Position numbers and translations under genes: made by a program. A stretch of DNA of 64,000 nucleotides, from contig NC_018584.1 of assembly GCF_000307025.1 (NCBI RefSeq), positions 2,690,501-2,754,500 of the forward strand, read 5' to 3'. Of the stretch, positions 29,396-38,213 are shown one piece after another. Below the pieces are notes generated by a model, which saw nothing but the letters and a program-made list of their open reading frames with translations, was not told the DNA's origin and did not search any database. The DNA is from Listeria monocytogenes ATCC 19117 (GTDB taxonomy: Bacteria > Bacillota > Bacilli > Lactobacillales > Listeriaceae). The stretch's first letter is position 1. The number at the start of each line of letters is the position of its first letter.

Positions 29396-31282
29396 ATGCC
29401 TGAAAAGAATATCGTTTTAATTGGGGCAGGATATGCAGGTGTACACGCTGCTAAGAAATTAGCTAAGAAATACAAGAAAGACAAAGACGTTAATATTACA
29501 TTAATCGATCGTCATTCGTACCATACAATGATGACTGAACTACATGAGGTTGCTGGTGGTCGTGTTGAACCAACTGCAATTCAATATGATTTACGTCGTT
29601 TGTTTAATAGAACAAAAGTTAATCTTGTAACTGATAACGTGACGCATGTAGATCATGATAAAAAAGTTGTAACAACAGAGCACGGTAGTTATCCGTTTGA
29701 TTACCTAGTACTTGGTATGGGCGGAGAACCTAATGATTTCGGAACTCCTGGTGTTGGCGAAAATGGCTTTACACTTTGGTCTTGGGAAGATTCTGTTAAG
29801 TTACGCAATCATATTGAAGAAACTGTAACGAAAGCATCTCGCGAACAAGACGTTGAAAAACGTAAAGCAATGTTAACATTCGTTGTTTGTGGATCTGGAT
29901 TTACTGGTATCGAAATGGTTGGGGAACTTTTAGAATGGAAAGATCGTCTTGCTAAAGATAACAAAATTGACGCATCTGAAATTAAACTAGTTGTAGTAGA
30001 AGCTGCTCCAACAATCCTAAACATGCTTGAAAGAAGAGACGCTGACAAAGCTGAACGTTACATGGTTAAAAAAGGTATTGAAATCATGAAAAACGCTGCT
30101 ATCGTTGAAGTTAAACCTGAAAGCATCGTACTTAAATCTGGCGAAGAGCTTCCAACAAGTACATTAATTTGGACTGCTGGTGTTCGCGCTAACTCTGATA
30201 CAAAAGATTACGGTATGGAATCTGCTCGTGCAGGCCGTTTGAAAGTAAACCAATATATGGAAGCAGAAGGTCTTAAAGACGTTTATGTCGTTGGTGACCT
30301 TGCTTACTTTGAAGATGAAGAAGGTAAACCAACTCCGCAAATCGTTGAAGGTGCTGAACAAACTGCATTAACTGCAGCGAAAAGCATTATCGTGGAAATG
30401 AGCGGTACTGGCGAGAAAGAACCATTCCAAGGTAAATATCATGGTGTAATGGTTTCTATCGGAGCTAAATACGGTGTTGCTCACCTTGGTGGTATGCACT
30501 TATCTGGTTGGTTCGCTATTTTAATGAAGCATATGGTTAACTTGTATTACTTCTTCGGTATTCGCAGTGGTTATTACATGTGGCAATATATTATGCATGA
30601 ATTCTTCCACATTAAAGATCACCGCAACATTTTCCGTGGTTGGACTTCTCGTTATGGTAACGTACTTTGGGTTCTTCCTTTACGTGTATATCTTGGTTGG
30701 TTCTGGATTGACGAAGCTCTTTCTAAAATCTACGGTGAAACTACATGGGATAAAGTAAGTATTACAAATTTAAAACCTTTATTTAACGGTATCGGTTCTG
30801 ATTCTTGGTTAACTGCAACTACCTCTAAAATGCCATTCGAATGGTTACAAACTGCTGCTACATCTGGTGCTAGTCAAGCTGCCGGTGATGCTGCTGGGGC
30901 TGCTGCAACAAATGTAACTACTCCAATTCTTAGTCATATGCCTGGTTGGTTCCAGTGGATTATGGAACTTCTAATGCCAAACCTTGATGTTGCTCTAGTA
31001 ATGCAAAAAGTTGTACCTTTTGTTGAACTTGCAATCGGTCTTGCTATGGTGGTAGGTCTATTCACTTGGCTTGTAAGTATCGGAAGTGCCGGATTCCTAG
31101 TAATGTTTACACTAAGCGCTATGCTTGGTTGGGACAAATTCTGGGCGTTACCAGCTTCTATCGCACTTCTAAATGGCGCTGGACGCACATTTGGTCTTGA
31201 TTATTGGGCTGTTCCTTGGTTCCAAAAACATCTTGGTCATTGGTGGTACGGTAAGCCAAGATCCGTTTACAGAGACAAGTAA
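29396..31282 (+). CDS. ndh2: Type II NADH dehydrogenase with membrane C-terminus (Ndh2)
   Basis: 628 residues from the ATG at 29396 (GAGG spaced 6 bp); an in-frame TTG at 29384 is less likely. Residues 1-400 form a flavoprotein NADH:quinone oxidoreductase: FAD site NIVLIGAGYAGVHAAKKL, NAD site FVVCGSGFTGIEMVGELLEW, and VYVVGDLAYFEDEEGKPTPQ as a second FAD contact. Residues about 400-628 add several hydrophobic segments and an Ala-rich loop (AAGDAAGAAATN), an extension missing from ordinary NDH-2. It should pass electrons from NADH to the DmkA/DmkB quinone. Own promoter and terminator. Confidence 0.96.
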   Translation: MPEKNIVLIGAGYAGVHAAKKLAKKYKKDKDVNITLIDRHSYHTMMTELHEVAGGRVEPTAIQYDLRRLFNRTKVNLVTDNVTHVDHDKKVVTTEHGSYPFDYLVLGMGGEPNDFGTPGVGENGFTLWSWEDSVKLRNHIEETVTKASREQDVEKRKAMLTFVVCGSGFTGIEMVGELLEWKDRLAKDNKIDASEIKLVVVEAAPTILNMLERRDADKAERYMVKKGIEIMKNAAIVEVKPESIVLKSGEELPTSTLIWTAGVRANSDTKDYGMESARAGRLKVNQYMEAEGLKDVYVVGDLAYFEDEEGKPTPQIVEGAEQTALTAAKSIIVEMSGTGEKEPFQGKYHGVMVSIGAKYGVAHLGGMHLSGWFAILMKHMVNLYYFFGIRSGYYMWQYIMHEFFHIKDHRNIFRGWTSRYGNVLWVLPLRVYLGWFWIDEALSKIYGETTWDKVSITNLKPLFNGIGSDSWLTATTSKMPFEWLQTAATSGASQAAGDAAGAAATNVTTPILSHMPGWFQWIMELLMPNLDVALVMQKVVPFVELAIGLAMVVGLFTWLVSIGSAGFLVMFTLSAMLGWDKFWALPASIALLNGAGRTFGLDYWAVPWFQKHLGHWWYGKPRSVYRDK

Positions 31283-31313
31283 TTTAGTTAGTTAAAATTT
31301 TAAATAAAAACTC

Positions 31314-31372
31314 GGGAGTGCATCCAAAAGCCAGTTTTGGCATAGGAGGTGCTTCCGTTTTTATTATTTGTT
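31314..31372 (+). terminator. Intrinsic terminator of ndh2
   Basis: Long imperfect hairpin: outer arms GGGAGTGCATCC / GGAGGTGCTTCC with wobble pairs and inner CCAAAA / TTTTGG, followed by GTTTTTATTATTT. Ndh2 is thus largely separate from eetA-eetB-dmkB. Confidence 0.75.
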
Positions 31373-31400
31373 GATTTCTTGAACTTTTTCCTATTATATT
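31371..31400 (+). promoter_or_regulatory. Candidate promoter of eetA-eetB-dmkB
   Basis: TTGATT (31371-31376), 18-bp spacer, TATATT (31395-31400), directly after the ndh2 terminator and about 58 bp before eetA. Confidence 0.5.
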
Positions 31401-31457
31401 TAGGCATTATCCTTTAAAATAGGATTTGTACATGACATTTTGAAAGGAGGCAATACG

Positions 31458-31892
31458 GTGAAGAAGTATCTTTCTATGGTGAAGCGTTGGGATATTATTA
31501 TTATTTTATCTCTTTGTATACTCTCCTTTTTGCCGATTGCTATTTTTTCATATGTAAAAGCGAATGAACCGGCTCCTGCTAACGGAAAAAAAGAGCTTGT
31601 TGCAGTTATTTCTGTTGATAGTAAAGAATATAAAACTGTTACGCTCACTGGGCACAAAGGGACGGAAAGCTTTGATGTGAAACAACCAGATGGACATACT
31701 AACACGATTGAGGTTTCGGGGGAAGAAATCCGAATTAGTAAAGCGAACTGTAACGATCAAGTATGTGTTCGGACTGGAGCAATTGATAAACAAGGCGATA
31801 CAGTTGTTTGTCTTCCACATAAGTTAGTAATTGAAGTAAAAGCGAGTGACGGGAGTTCAGGCGATTCAGATGATCCGATTATCTCTTCCTGA
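31458..31892 (+). CDS. eetA: EetA, membrane-anchored NusG domain II protein
   Basis: 144 residues from the GTG at 31458, which follows AAAGGAGG with good spacing. One N-terminal membrane segment (about 10-35, WDIIIILSLCILSFLPIAIF) and an extracytoplasmic NusG-II-type domain: KEYKTVTLTGHKGTESFDV, EEIRISKANCNDQVC, and VVCLPHKLVIEV. Three cysteines (NCNDQVC and VVCLP) and a histidine are suited to metal or redox chemistry, a point not shown. With EetB it forms the membrane part of the EET system; its exact role is unresolved. Confidence 0.9.
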   Translation: MKKYLSMVKRWDIIIILSLCILSFLPIAIFSYVKANEPAPANGKKELVAVISVDSKEYKTVTLTGHKGTESFDVKQPDGHTNTIEVSGEEIRISKANCNDQVCVRTGAIDKQGDTVVCLPHKLVIEVKASDGSSGDSDDPIISS

Positions 31893-31924
31893 CCTTATCC
31901 TCCAATAGATAGGAAAGTGTTTCT

Positions 31925-32467
31925 ATGACAAAAAACAGACGATTAGTATATATAGCACTTCTGGCTGCTCAAGCGGTTGTCATTAGTTTACTCGAGCGGG
32001 CTATTCCGTTTCCATTTGCGTTTGCTCCTGGGGCGAAACTAGGTCTTGCTAATATTATTACGTGTATTTCGCTTTATACATTATCGGCAAAAGATACTTT
32101 TATGATTATCTGCATTCGGTTAGTATTATCCACTTTGCTTGGTGGGACAATTTCGACCTTTATGTATAGCGCGGCCGGAGCTATCTTAAGTTTTCTTGGG
32201 ATGTGGCTCGTACAACAACTTGGGCCGAAACGCGTGAGCATCATTGGCGTTAGTGTTACCGGTGGGATTTTACATAACGTTGGTCAGCTCGTAATTGCTA
32301 GTTGGATTGCTGGTACTTGGTCCGTTATGCTTTATTTGCCAGTATTATCTTTCATCGGCATTCTTTCTGGGATCGCGGTTGGGATTGCAGCAAATTACCT
32401 ACTGAAAAACGTCCAAACTTTGCGGATGTTCGCTGATGCTAAACAAAGTCAAGCAGCACAAAAATAA
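31925..32467 (+). CDS. eetB: EetB, Gx transporter family membrane protein
   Basis: 180 residues with about five hydrophobic segments, and the family core LERAIPFPFAFAPGAKLGLA and GILHNVGQLVIASWI. This family was long annotated as heptaprenyl diphosphate synthase component I but looks like an S-component-type membrane protein. It is between eetA and dmkB, with 32 and 21 bp gaps, so translation is probably linked. Needed for EET in L. monocytogenes; its substrate, if it has one, is unknown. Confidence 0.9.
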   Translation: MTKNRRLVYIALLAAQAVVISLLERAIPFPFAFAPGAKLGLANIITCISLYTLSAKDTFMIICIRLVLSTLLGGTISTFMYSAAGAILSFLGMWLVQQLGPKRVSIIGVSVTGGILHNVGQLVIASWIAGTWSVMLYLPVLSFIGILSGIAVGIAANYLLKNVQTLRMFADAKQSQAAQK

Positions 32468-32488
32468 CTTTAAAAAAAGGAGTTCAAT

Positions 32489-33469
32489 ATGCAACTTCAT
32501 GCTATGTGGGATGAGTATCCTGCACTTTCCAAAGATTTACAAGAAGTCTTACAAACGATTGAAAAAAATATTCAAATTCGCGATAAACACGTTGAGCAAA
32601 ACGTGAAAGATTTGATTCACGCTGGCGGGAAATTACTGCGCCCTGCTTTTGCGCTTCTTTCTGCGCAAGCTGGTCCTGATTATGATAAAGAACGTGCTGT
32701 TTCGATTGCTGCTGCGCTTGAAGTACTTCATATGGCGACGTTGATTCATGATGATGTCGTTGATGATTCTCCGTTACGCCGCGGGATCCCGACAATTCAT
32801 TCTAAATATGGTCGTAATTATGCTGTTTATACAGGCGATTATTTATTCTGCATCTGTTTCAAAATTTTATCCGCACATGCTTCTTCCGTGGAGAACATTG
32901 AATTTAATAGTAAAAATATCGAAAAAATCTTAATGGGCGAACTAGACCAAATGCGCACAAGCTACAAAATGAATGTAACTGTTCGTGAATATTTAACGCG
33001 TATTTCTGGTAAAACAGCACAATTATTTGCACTTAGTTGTTACTCTGGCGCAACTGGCAGTAAAGCAACACGCATGACAGTTGCAAAATGTTATAACATC
33101 GGACATTACCTTGGCATGGCTTTCCAAATTATTGACGACGTACTGGATTACACAAGTACGGATGAAGGTCTTGGCAAACCCGTTTTAAATGATATGAAAC
33201 AAGGTATTTATTCTCTGCCACTTATTTATGCAATGAAAGGTCACTTGGCTGAATTCGAGCCACTTCTTTCTCAAAAACTAGATATGACGGATGAAGCTTC
33301 CGAACAAGTTTTAGCACTTATTTCTAAGTATAAAGGTGTCGAACAGGCATTCAAACTTGCCAACAAATATACGAATAAAGCGCTTCGTGAAATCAAAAAA
33401 CTACCAGCTGGCGCATATCGTGATGATATGTACCACTTGACGAAAAATATTTTAGATCGAGATATCTAA
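32489..33469 (+). CDS. dmkB: Polyprenyl diphosphate synthase for the EET quinone (DmkB)
   Basis: 326-residue trans-prenyltransferase. First Asp-rich motif HDDVVDDSPLRRG (88-93 the DDxxxD-type core), basic GGKLLRPA upstream, and second motif FQIIDDVLDYTS. It extends allylic diphosphates to a long chain used by DmkA. A second polyprenyl synthase for menaquinone is expected elsewhere in the genome, which is why this one is assigned to EET. AAGGAG before the ATG. Confidence 0.94.
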   Translation: MQLHAMWDEYPALSKDLQEVLQTIEKNIQIRDKHVEQNVKDLIHAGGKLLRPAFALLSAQAGPDYDKERAVSIAAALEVLHMATLIHDDVVDDSPLRRGIPTIHSKYGRNYAVYTGDYLFCICFKILSAHASSVENIEFNSKNIEKILMGELDQMRTSYKMNVTVREYLTRISGKTAQLFALSCYSGATGSKATRMTVAKCYNIGHYLGMAFQIIDDVLDYTSTDEGLGKPVLNDMKQGIYSLPLIYAMKGHLAEFEPLLSQKLDMTDEASEQVLALISKYKGVEQAFKLANKYTNKALREIKKLPAGAYRDDMYHLTKNILDRDI

Positions 33470-33558
33470 ACCGTTTAGAACATTGCTCCTTCCATATTGA
33501 GTTTTGTTCTAAATTTTGGAACTTATTGTGAAAATACAAACATGAAAGCGTGATTAAC

Positions 33559-34890
33559 GTGATTCGATTTTTTAAAATAGTTACACCGATACTCCTATCT
33601 ATCTCTTTAGTTGCTTGTAGTTCCGCAAGTGGAAAAACAGAGAACATTACTGCGCCAATTGAGAAAGACCGTAATTTATCGATGGTCGTAACGACGGATG
33701 TTCATTACTTTGCGCCATCACTAACCGACAACGGAAAAGCCTTTGAAAAATATGTGGCTGCGGGTGATGGGAAACAGTTAGCTTATAGCGATGAAATAAC
33801 CGATGCTTTTTTGGCGGATGTAGAGGCTAAAAAAACAGACGTCCTTATTATTAGTGGCGACCTTACGAACAACGGTGAAAAAACAAGTCATGAAGAGTTA
33901 GCCAAAAAACTTACTCAAGTAGAGAAAACTGGGACGCAGGTTTTTGTTGTTCCGGGTAATCATGACATTAACAACCCTTGGGCCCGCAAATTTGAAAAAG
34001 ATAAGCAGTTACCAACCGACACTATATCACCAACTGATTTCAGTAAAATTTATGGTGATTTTGGATATAAAGATGCTATTTCAAGTGATGAGTTTTCGCT
34101 GAGTTATTTAGCAGCTCCTTCTTCCAAAGTATGGCTGTTAATGTTAGATACCGCTATTTATAAAACAAATATGCAGCAAGGAAATCCCACAACGGAAGGC
34201 GGACTAACAGCCGGAACATTAGATTGGATAAAAGAAAGCAGTGCGCTTGCAAAGAAAAACGGCGCTAAACTTGTCCCTGTTTTGCATCATAATTTAACTG
34301 ATCATAATGATGTTATTCAAAAAGGTTATACTATTAATTATAATCAACAAGTAATTGATGCGCTTACGGAAGGCTCTATGGATTTTTCTCTAAGTGGCCA
34401 TATTCATACGCAAAATATCCGCTCTGCGAAAAGCACAGATGGCAAAGAAATTACCGATATCGTAACCAATGCTCTTTCTGTTTTCCCGCATAAATATGGC
34501 AATATTACTTATAGTGCCAAAAACAAAAACTTCACGTATCAATCTCAAAAGTTAGATATGGAAGCTTGGGCAAAAGCGCAAGGCTCTACGGATGAAAACT
34601 TGCTTAATTTTAATCAATTTGATTACGAAACTTTTTATAATAGTGGCTACGATAAGGCAATGATGGATTTAATGACCGATGAATCTTATGATAAGTACAA
34701 CCAAGCGGATAAGGAAAAAATGGCAGATACGATGGGATTAAATAACATGTATTTCTTCGCCGGAACTGCCCCTCCAAAATCTGATGGTATGGCTTTATGG
34801 GATTCTGCACCGAATTCATTTTTGAAAGATTACGTTTTAAGTTCATCCAATCCGCCTAAGAAAAGTAATGACTATTATGTTAGTCCTTAA
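33559..34890 (+). CDS. Metallophosphoesterase lipoprotein
   Basis: About 443 residues from a GTG at 33559 (an in-frame GTG at 33550 is also possible; ribosome site is weak for both). Lipobox ISLVAC, so surface-anchored. The calcineurin-type metallophosphoesterase set is complete: TTDVHYFAP, SGDLTNNG, VVPGNHDIN, VLHHNL, and SGHIHTQ. A helical C-terminal domain of about 120 residues follows. It lies 80 bp after dmkB on the same strand but with no clear promoter of its own, so cotranscription is possible. Substrate unknown; no known EET role. Confidence 0.9.
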   Translation: MIRFFKIVTPILLSISLVACSSASGKTENITAPIEKDRNLSMVVTTDVHYFAPSLTDNGKAFEKYVAAGDGKQLAYSDEITDAFLADVEAKKTDVLIISGDLTNNGEKTSHEELAKKLTQVEKTGTQVFVVPGNHDINNPWARKFEKDKQLPTDTISPTDFSKIYGDFGYKDAISSDEFSLSYLAAPSSKVWLLMLDTAIYKTNMQQGNPTTEGGLTAGTLDWIKESSALAKKNGAKLVPVLHHNLTDHNDVIQKGYTINYNQQVIDALTEGSMDFSLSGHIHTQNIRSAKSTDGKEITDIVTNALSVFPHKYGNITYSAKNKNFTYQSQKLDMEAWAKAQGSTDENLLNFNQFDYETFYNSGYDKAMMDLMTDESYDKYNQADKEKMADTMGLNNMYFFAGTAPPKSDGMALWDSAPNSFLKDYVLSSSNPPKKSNDYYVSP

Positions 34891-34895
34891 ATCAT

Positions 34896-34933
34896 AAAAA
34901 AACTGGTAGCCGTTATGGCTTACCAGTTTTTTT
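34896..34933. terminator. Bidirectional terminator
   Basis: AAAAACTGGTA / TTACCAGTTTTT with an inner GCC/GGC stem and T/A runs on both sides, between convergent genes at 33559 and 34937. Confidence 0.88.
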
Positions 34934-34936
34934 GTA

Positions 34937-35932
34937 TTAACTAGATGCGGCTGCCGCACTCGCTGCTGCAGCTGCACTCACCGCAGCTGCTTGTTCCATT
35001 GCAATCAATATATGCACATTGACCATTAACCCTTCTAATTGTTCCTTACTCATTTGACCTGATTGTTTTTCCGTATATAGGCTTATCGCTAGAGCTGTAA
35101 CGAATTCTCGTCCGAAACGCAAGCCTGGTTGTTGCTGTAATTCATCAATTAAGTTCACTAACCCTGAATCGATTTTTCGCGCGTCCATGACAAAAGCTAA
35201 AATCCCAATACTTGAGTAATGTAGCGGTTTTACTTTTATCCCTTTTTGTCGCAGTTCTTCTACAATATTATCTACTCTTCGAATGAATTTGCTATCTTTT
35301 TCACCGTACAAAAGTGTCCCTGTTGTTGCTAAAAATTGTAAGCTATCATTTTTGCGGAAACCTTTCGCGGCGAACTCTTGAAAATAGTACTCTGTTATTT
35401 CAGCCAATTTCGTGGTATTTTCTTCAGGAAGATTTGCTAAGAAAACAGCTGTTGTCACATCTTCACTTTTAGTTAAAAATGGATGGTCTTTTTTGAAAAG
35501 TTGGTGAATAGTTTTCGCTTTTCGGGCTGTCTTTTTGGGATTTTCTGATTCTAGTAATAAATATGCTGCAAAATAAGTGTATTCTGTGCGCTGGAATCCC
35601 GCTTGGATCAATGTATTATAATTAGCAATTACTTGCTGGACGCTCTCTCGGCTGGCATTATCGTTCGCCATGAGCAATCCTACCAAGGATGCGCGAACAT
35701 TTCCGTTTAGTGCAGTGAACATGCCTAGTTGTCGTTTAATTTCTTTATTTATTTCACTAAATTCCTCTGGATCAACCACTTCATTATTCCCCGCAAAAAG
35801 ACGAGCAATTAGAAATCGAATTCGTTTATCAATAAAACTAACGCCACTCGTTTTTACTAATTCATAGTTCTTCATTAATAATTTCGTTGCTTGTTCGCTA
35901 TCAAAAACATATGCTGAATCCATCGGCCGCAC
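34937..35932 (-). CDS. DUF4003-like hypothetical protein
   Basis: 331 residues, no signal peptide or membrane segment, largely helical. It resembles the DUF4003 family of Bacilli, whose function is unknown. The C-terminal tail is almost pure Ala/Ser (AAAVSAAAAASAAAASS), low-complexity and unlike the rest. Probable -10 TATAAT upstream at about 35962. Monocistronic, between convergent and following terminators. I cannot offer a function. Confidence 0.8.
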   Translation of the reverse strand: MRPMDSAYVFDSEQATKLLMKNYELVKTSGVSFIDKRIRFLIARLFAGNNEVVDPEEFSEINKEIKRQLGMFTALNGNVRASLVGLLMANDNASRESVQQVIANYNTLIQAGFQRTEYTYFAAYLLLESENPKKTARKAKTIHQLFKKDHPFLTKSEDVTTAVFLANLPEENTTKLAEITEYYFQEFAAKGFRKNDSLQFLATTGTLLYGEKDSKFIRRVDNIVEELRQKGIKVKPLHYSSIGILAFVMDARKIDSGLVNLIDELQQQPGLRFGREFVTALAISLYTEKQSGQMSKEQLEGLMVNVHILIAMEQAAAVSAAAAASAAAASS

Positions 35933-35995
35933 TCCTTTATCATTTTTATATAGTTTAATTATATCGCAATCTATAGAAATACTCTAACATAGTAA

Positions 35996-36023
35996 AAAAG
36001 TCTAGGTGCTAACCTAGACTTTT
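35996..36023 (-). terminator. Terminator of the ascorbate-type PTS operon
   Basis: AAAAGTCTAGGT / ACCTAGACTTTT, perfect 12-bp arms with a 4-nt loop; minus-strand T run follows. Ends the operon that finishes with the SIS gene. Confidence 0.92.
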
Positions 36024-36028
36024 CTTTC

Positions 36029-36772
36029 TTATAAATTCATTCCAAGAAGCGGAATTCGCTCATTATATTTATCAACAAGTGCTTGATTATGTGCATCGGC
36101 ATTTTCGACATTTCCACTAATAAATACTGGCGGTGTGAAGTTGTCGTTTACCATTGTTTCGATTGCTTCTGCAAAAATAGATTGCAAGATGACTGCGCCC
36201 GTTACCGTCGATGTTGGGGCAAATGCGATATCGAAGTTTGCCGATTTTAGGACGGCATCACCTTTGACAGCACCGTTATCAATTACAATGTCCCCTGTAT
36301 CAGATAAACGTTTTCCGGATGTGTGGCGGGATTTTTGGCTAGCGGAGTATTGGAGCGAAGTAATGACGATGACAAATGCACCTTTTTCACGGGCAATTTC
36401 AGCAACATCAATTGGTACAGGGTTTCGTCCGGACGTCGATAGCACAATCATGATATCGCCAGGACGGATATCTTCCTCTGCCATAAATGTTTTCGCATAA
36501 TCATTTTTTCGTTCCAGTACAGATGACGCCGCAGCTCCTTCGTGAAGCATAAGTGGTTCATGCAAAATCGGATGAATCGCAGCCAGTCCACCTGCGCGGT
36601 AAAATACTTCCTCTGTTAAAATATGCGAGTGACCGCAACCAAATAAATGGATTACCCCGTCGTTTTCAATAGATTCGGCTACCTTCGCTCCTGCTTCTTT
36701 TACATAATCAGCTTCATTATCGAGAATGTTTTCTAATAAACGAACTGTAATATCGATATAGTTATTAATCAT
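36029..36772 (-). CDS. SIS-domain sugar-phosphate protein
   Basis: 247 residues. SIS fold signatures: HLFGCGHSHILTEEVFYRAG and MIVLSTSGRNPVPIDVAEIA. Such proteins bind or isomerise phosphosugars. Close to the UPF0309/SIS group of Bacilli, often found with amino-sugar or sugar-acid PTS operons. Start abuts the stop of the aldolase gene. Last gene of the operon; probable role is an isomerase or sensor of the pathway phosphosugar. Confidence 0.88.
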   Translation of the reverse strand: MINNYIDITVRLLENILDNEADYVKEAGAKVAESIENDGVIHLFGCGHSHILTEEVFYRAGGLAAIHPILHEPLMLHEGAAASSVLERKNDYAKTFMAEEDIRPGDIMIVLSTSGRNPVPIDVAEIAREKGAFVIVITSLQYSASQKSRHTSGKRLSDTGDIVIDNGAVKGDAVLKSANFDIAFAPTSTVTGAVILQSIFAEAIETMVNDNFTPPVFISGNVENADAHNQALVDKYNERIPLLGMNL

Positions 36773-37492
36773 TTAATTCCCCTCCAAAGCTGCAAAAATT
36801 TTCTCGATTTCTTCCGGTTTCGTTCGGCCAGTTGCTTTGTCAATTGTTTTTCCAAAAATATGCGGCATATAAAAGGGAATTCCGGTGGACTTGATGGCGG
36901 TTGTTATTTCAAGAATATTGTCAGCTCCAATTCCTCCCGCTGGCTCAATACCGTAAATGCCTTTATCGGCCGCAATTTTTGTTAAGTAAACTAGTTCATC
37001 TAAATATTTCGTGCCTTCAATGCTCATAAATTTGATGGACGGGATGTTGGCGGATAGACAATAATCGACAGCTTCTTCAGCGGTAATTTCGTCTCCGGAA
37101 GATAGTTTGACGATGCCGATTTTCCCGGTTGGACGAACAAGTGCATTAGTGTATGTTTCCGGAAGTAAGTCATTTGTTAATCCCGCGGTTTCGATTGGCT
37201 GGTTAATATGACTGTTTGGAGCCAGACGAGCAATATGAAGCACATCACGCCAGTTTTGCCAGTCTCCACCGCCACCAAGACCAACACTAATGACGGGGGC
37301 TGTTGTTTGTAATTCTTTCACCACATTTGCGGCTTCTTCTGCTGTTTCGTAGTTCGTTGCAACGATTCCCGGAACGGCAAAACCGCGCGCCGCCTCCATG
37401 ACTTCCAGGCTATTTTCCTTATCTTTCGCTAAAAAATTAAATAGCGCAAAATTATTCCATTTCGGTAGATTTTCGAATTTTTTCTTGTTCAA
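36773..37492 (-). CDS. KDPG-aldolase-like (DgaF-type) protein
   Basis: 239 residues from a TTG start, with GGAGTTGAT as ribosome site. TIM-barrel segments APVISVGLGGGGDWQNW, IKFMSIEGTKYLDELVYL, and GIEPAGGIGADNILEITTAI are those of the KDGP aldolase family, with the Schiff-base Lys probably in IKFMS. Family members split 2-keto-3-deoxy-6-phosphogluconate-like acids. Overlaps the end of the creatininase-like gene by 41 bp, so tightly coupled. Substrate inferred only from the family. Confidence 0.82.
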   Translation of the reverse strand: MNKKKFENLPKWNNFALFNFLAKDKENSLEVMEAARGFAVPGIVATNYETAEEAANVVKELQTTAPVISVGLGGGGDWQNWRDVLHIARLAPNSHINQPIETAGLTNDLLPETYTNALVRPTGKIGIVKLSSGDEITAEEAVDYCLSANIPSIKFMSIEGTKYLDELVYLTKIAADKGIYGIEPAGGIGADNILEITTAIKSTGIPFYMPHIFGKTIDKATGRTKPEEIEKIFAALEGN

Positions 37493-38201
37493 GTTTTATC
37501 AACTCCACACATGTTTTTAACGTCTTTTCAATCAAGTATTCGCCTTTTTCTGCTGTTGCCAAAGTTGCTTCTCCCAGAACCGCTGTCTTCGTGAAGTTTT
37601 GCCATGGTGTTGGGGTGAAATCCGCATCGATTGGTAAAATTGGCGGATCATCTATGGCGCGGCTCATATCGGCATTTTCTGGGGACAAGTAGAGCATGAG
37701 AGATGTTTCGATTTCACAGGCATGAATATACGTATGATGGTTAGCGTTTCCTTCGCGCACGTCCATTGCTAATTTTTGGATATTCGGGTAAAAAATGTGC
37801 AAGATAACCATATCAGGATATTTTGCATATAGTTCGCGCGCTGCATCTTTTAGCGCAGCCATATTGCCAAGATGTCCACTCACTGGGACAAACAGACGGA
37901 ATCCTTGTTTATATAGACTTTCACCAATCTCTACAACTACTTTCGTTACCGTTTCATTTGATAGTGTTAAACTTCCCGGGAAATCTTGCAAACTCCAAAC
38001 TTGGCCGTATGGCAAAACCGGAAGCACGAATCCGCTCGTTTCCGCCGCTATTTTCGCTGAATATTCTGACGCTAAAATATTGTCTGTCCCTAGTGGCAAA
38101 TGCGGCCCATGCGCTTCGACTGCTCCTATTGGCAAAAGGACTGGTTTTGTTTTCGTGATTTTCGCGCCAATATCAAATGAATTTTCATCTGCATATAACA
38201 C
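37452..38201 (-). CDS. Creatininase-family amidohydrolase
   Basis: 249 residues. Metal site LPIGAVEAHGPHLPLGTDN (Glu29, His31, Asp40) and PVSGHLGNMAAL, CEIETSLMLYLSPE. Family members hydrolyse cyclic amides, formamides or lactam-like bonds; creatininase itself is only one example. In a sugar operon it could be a lactonase or amidohydrolase. 12 bp after the phosphotriesterase-like gene. Confidence 0.88.
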   Translation of the reverse strand: MLYADENSFDIGAKITKTKPVLLPIGAVEAHGPHLPLGTDNILASEYSAKIAAETSGFVLPVLPYGQVWSLQDFPGSLTLSNETVTKVVVEIGESLYKQGFRLFVPVSGHLGNMAALKDAARELYAKYPDMVILHIFYPNIQKLAMDVREGNANHHTYIHACEIETSLMLYLSPENADMSRAIDDPPILPIDADFTPTPWQNFTKTAVLGEATLATAEKGEYLIEKTLKTCVELIKLEQEKIRKSTEME

Positions 38202-38213
38202 AGATTTCGCCTC

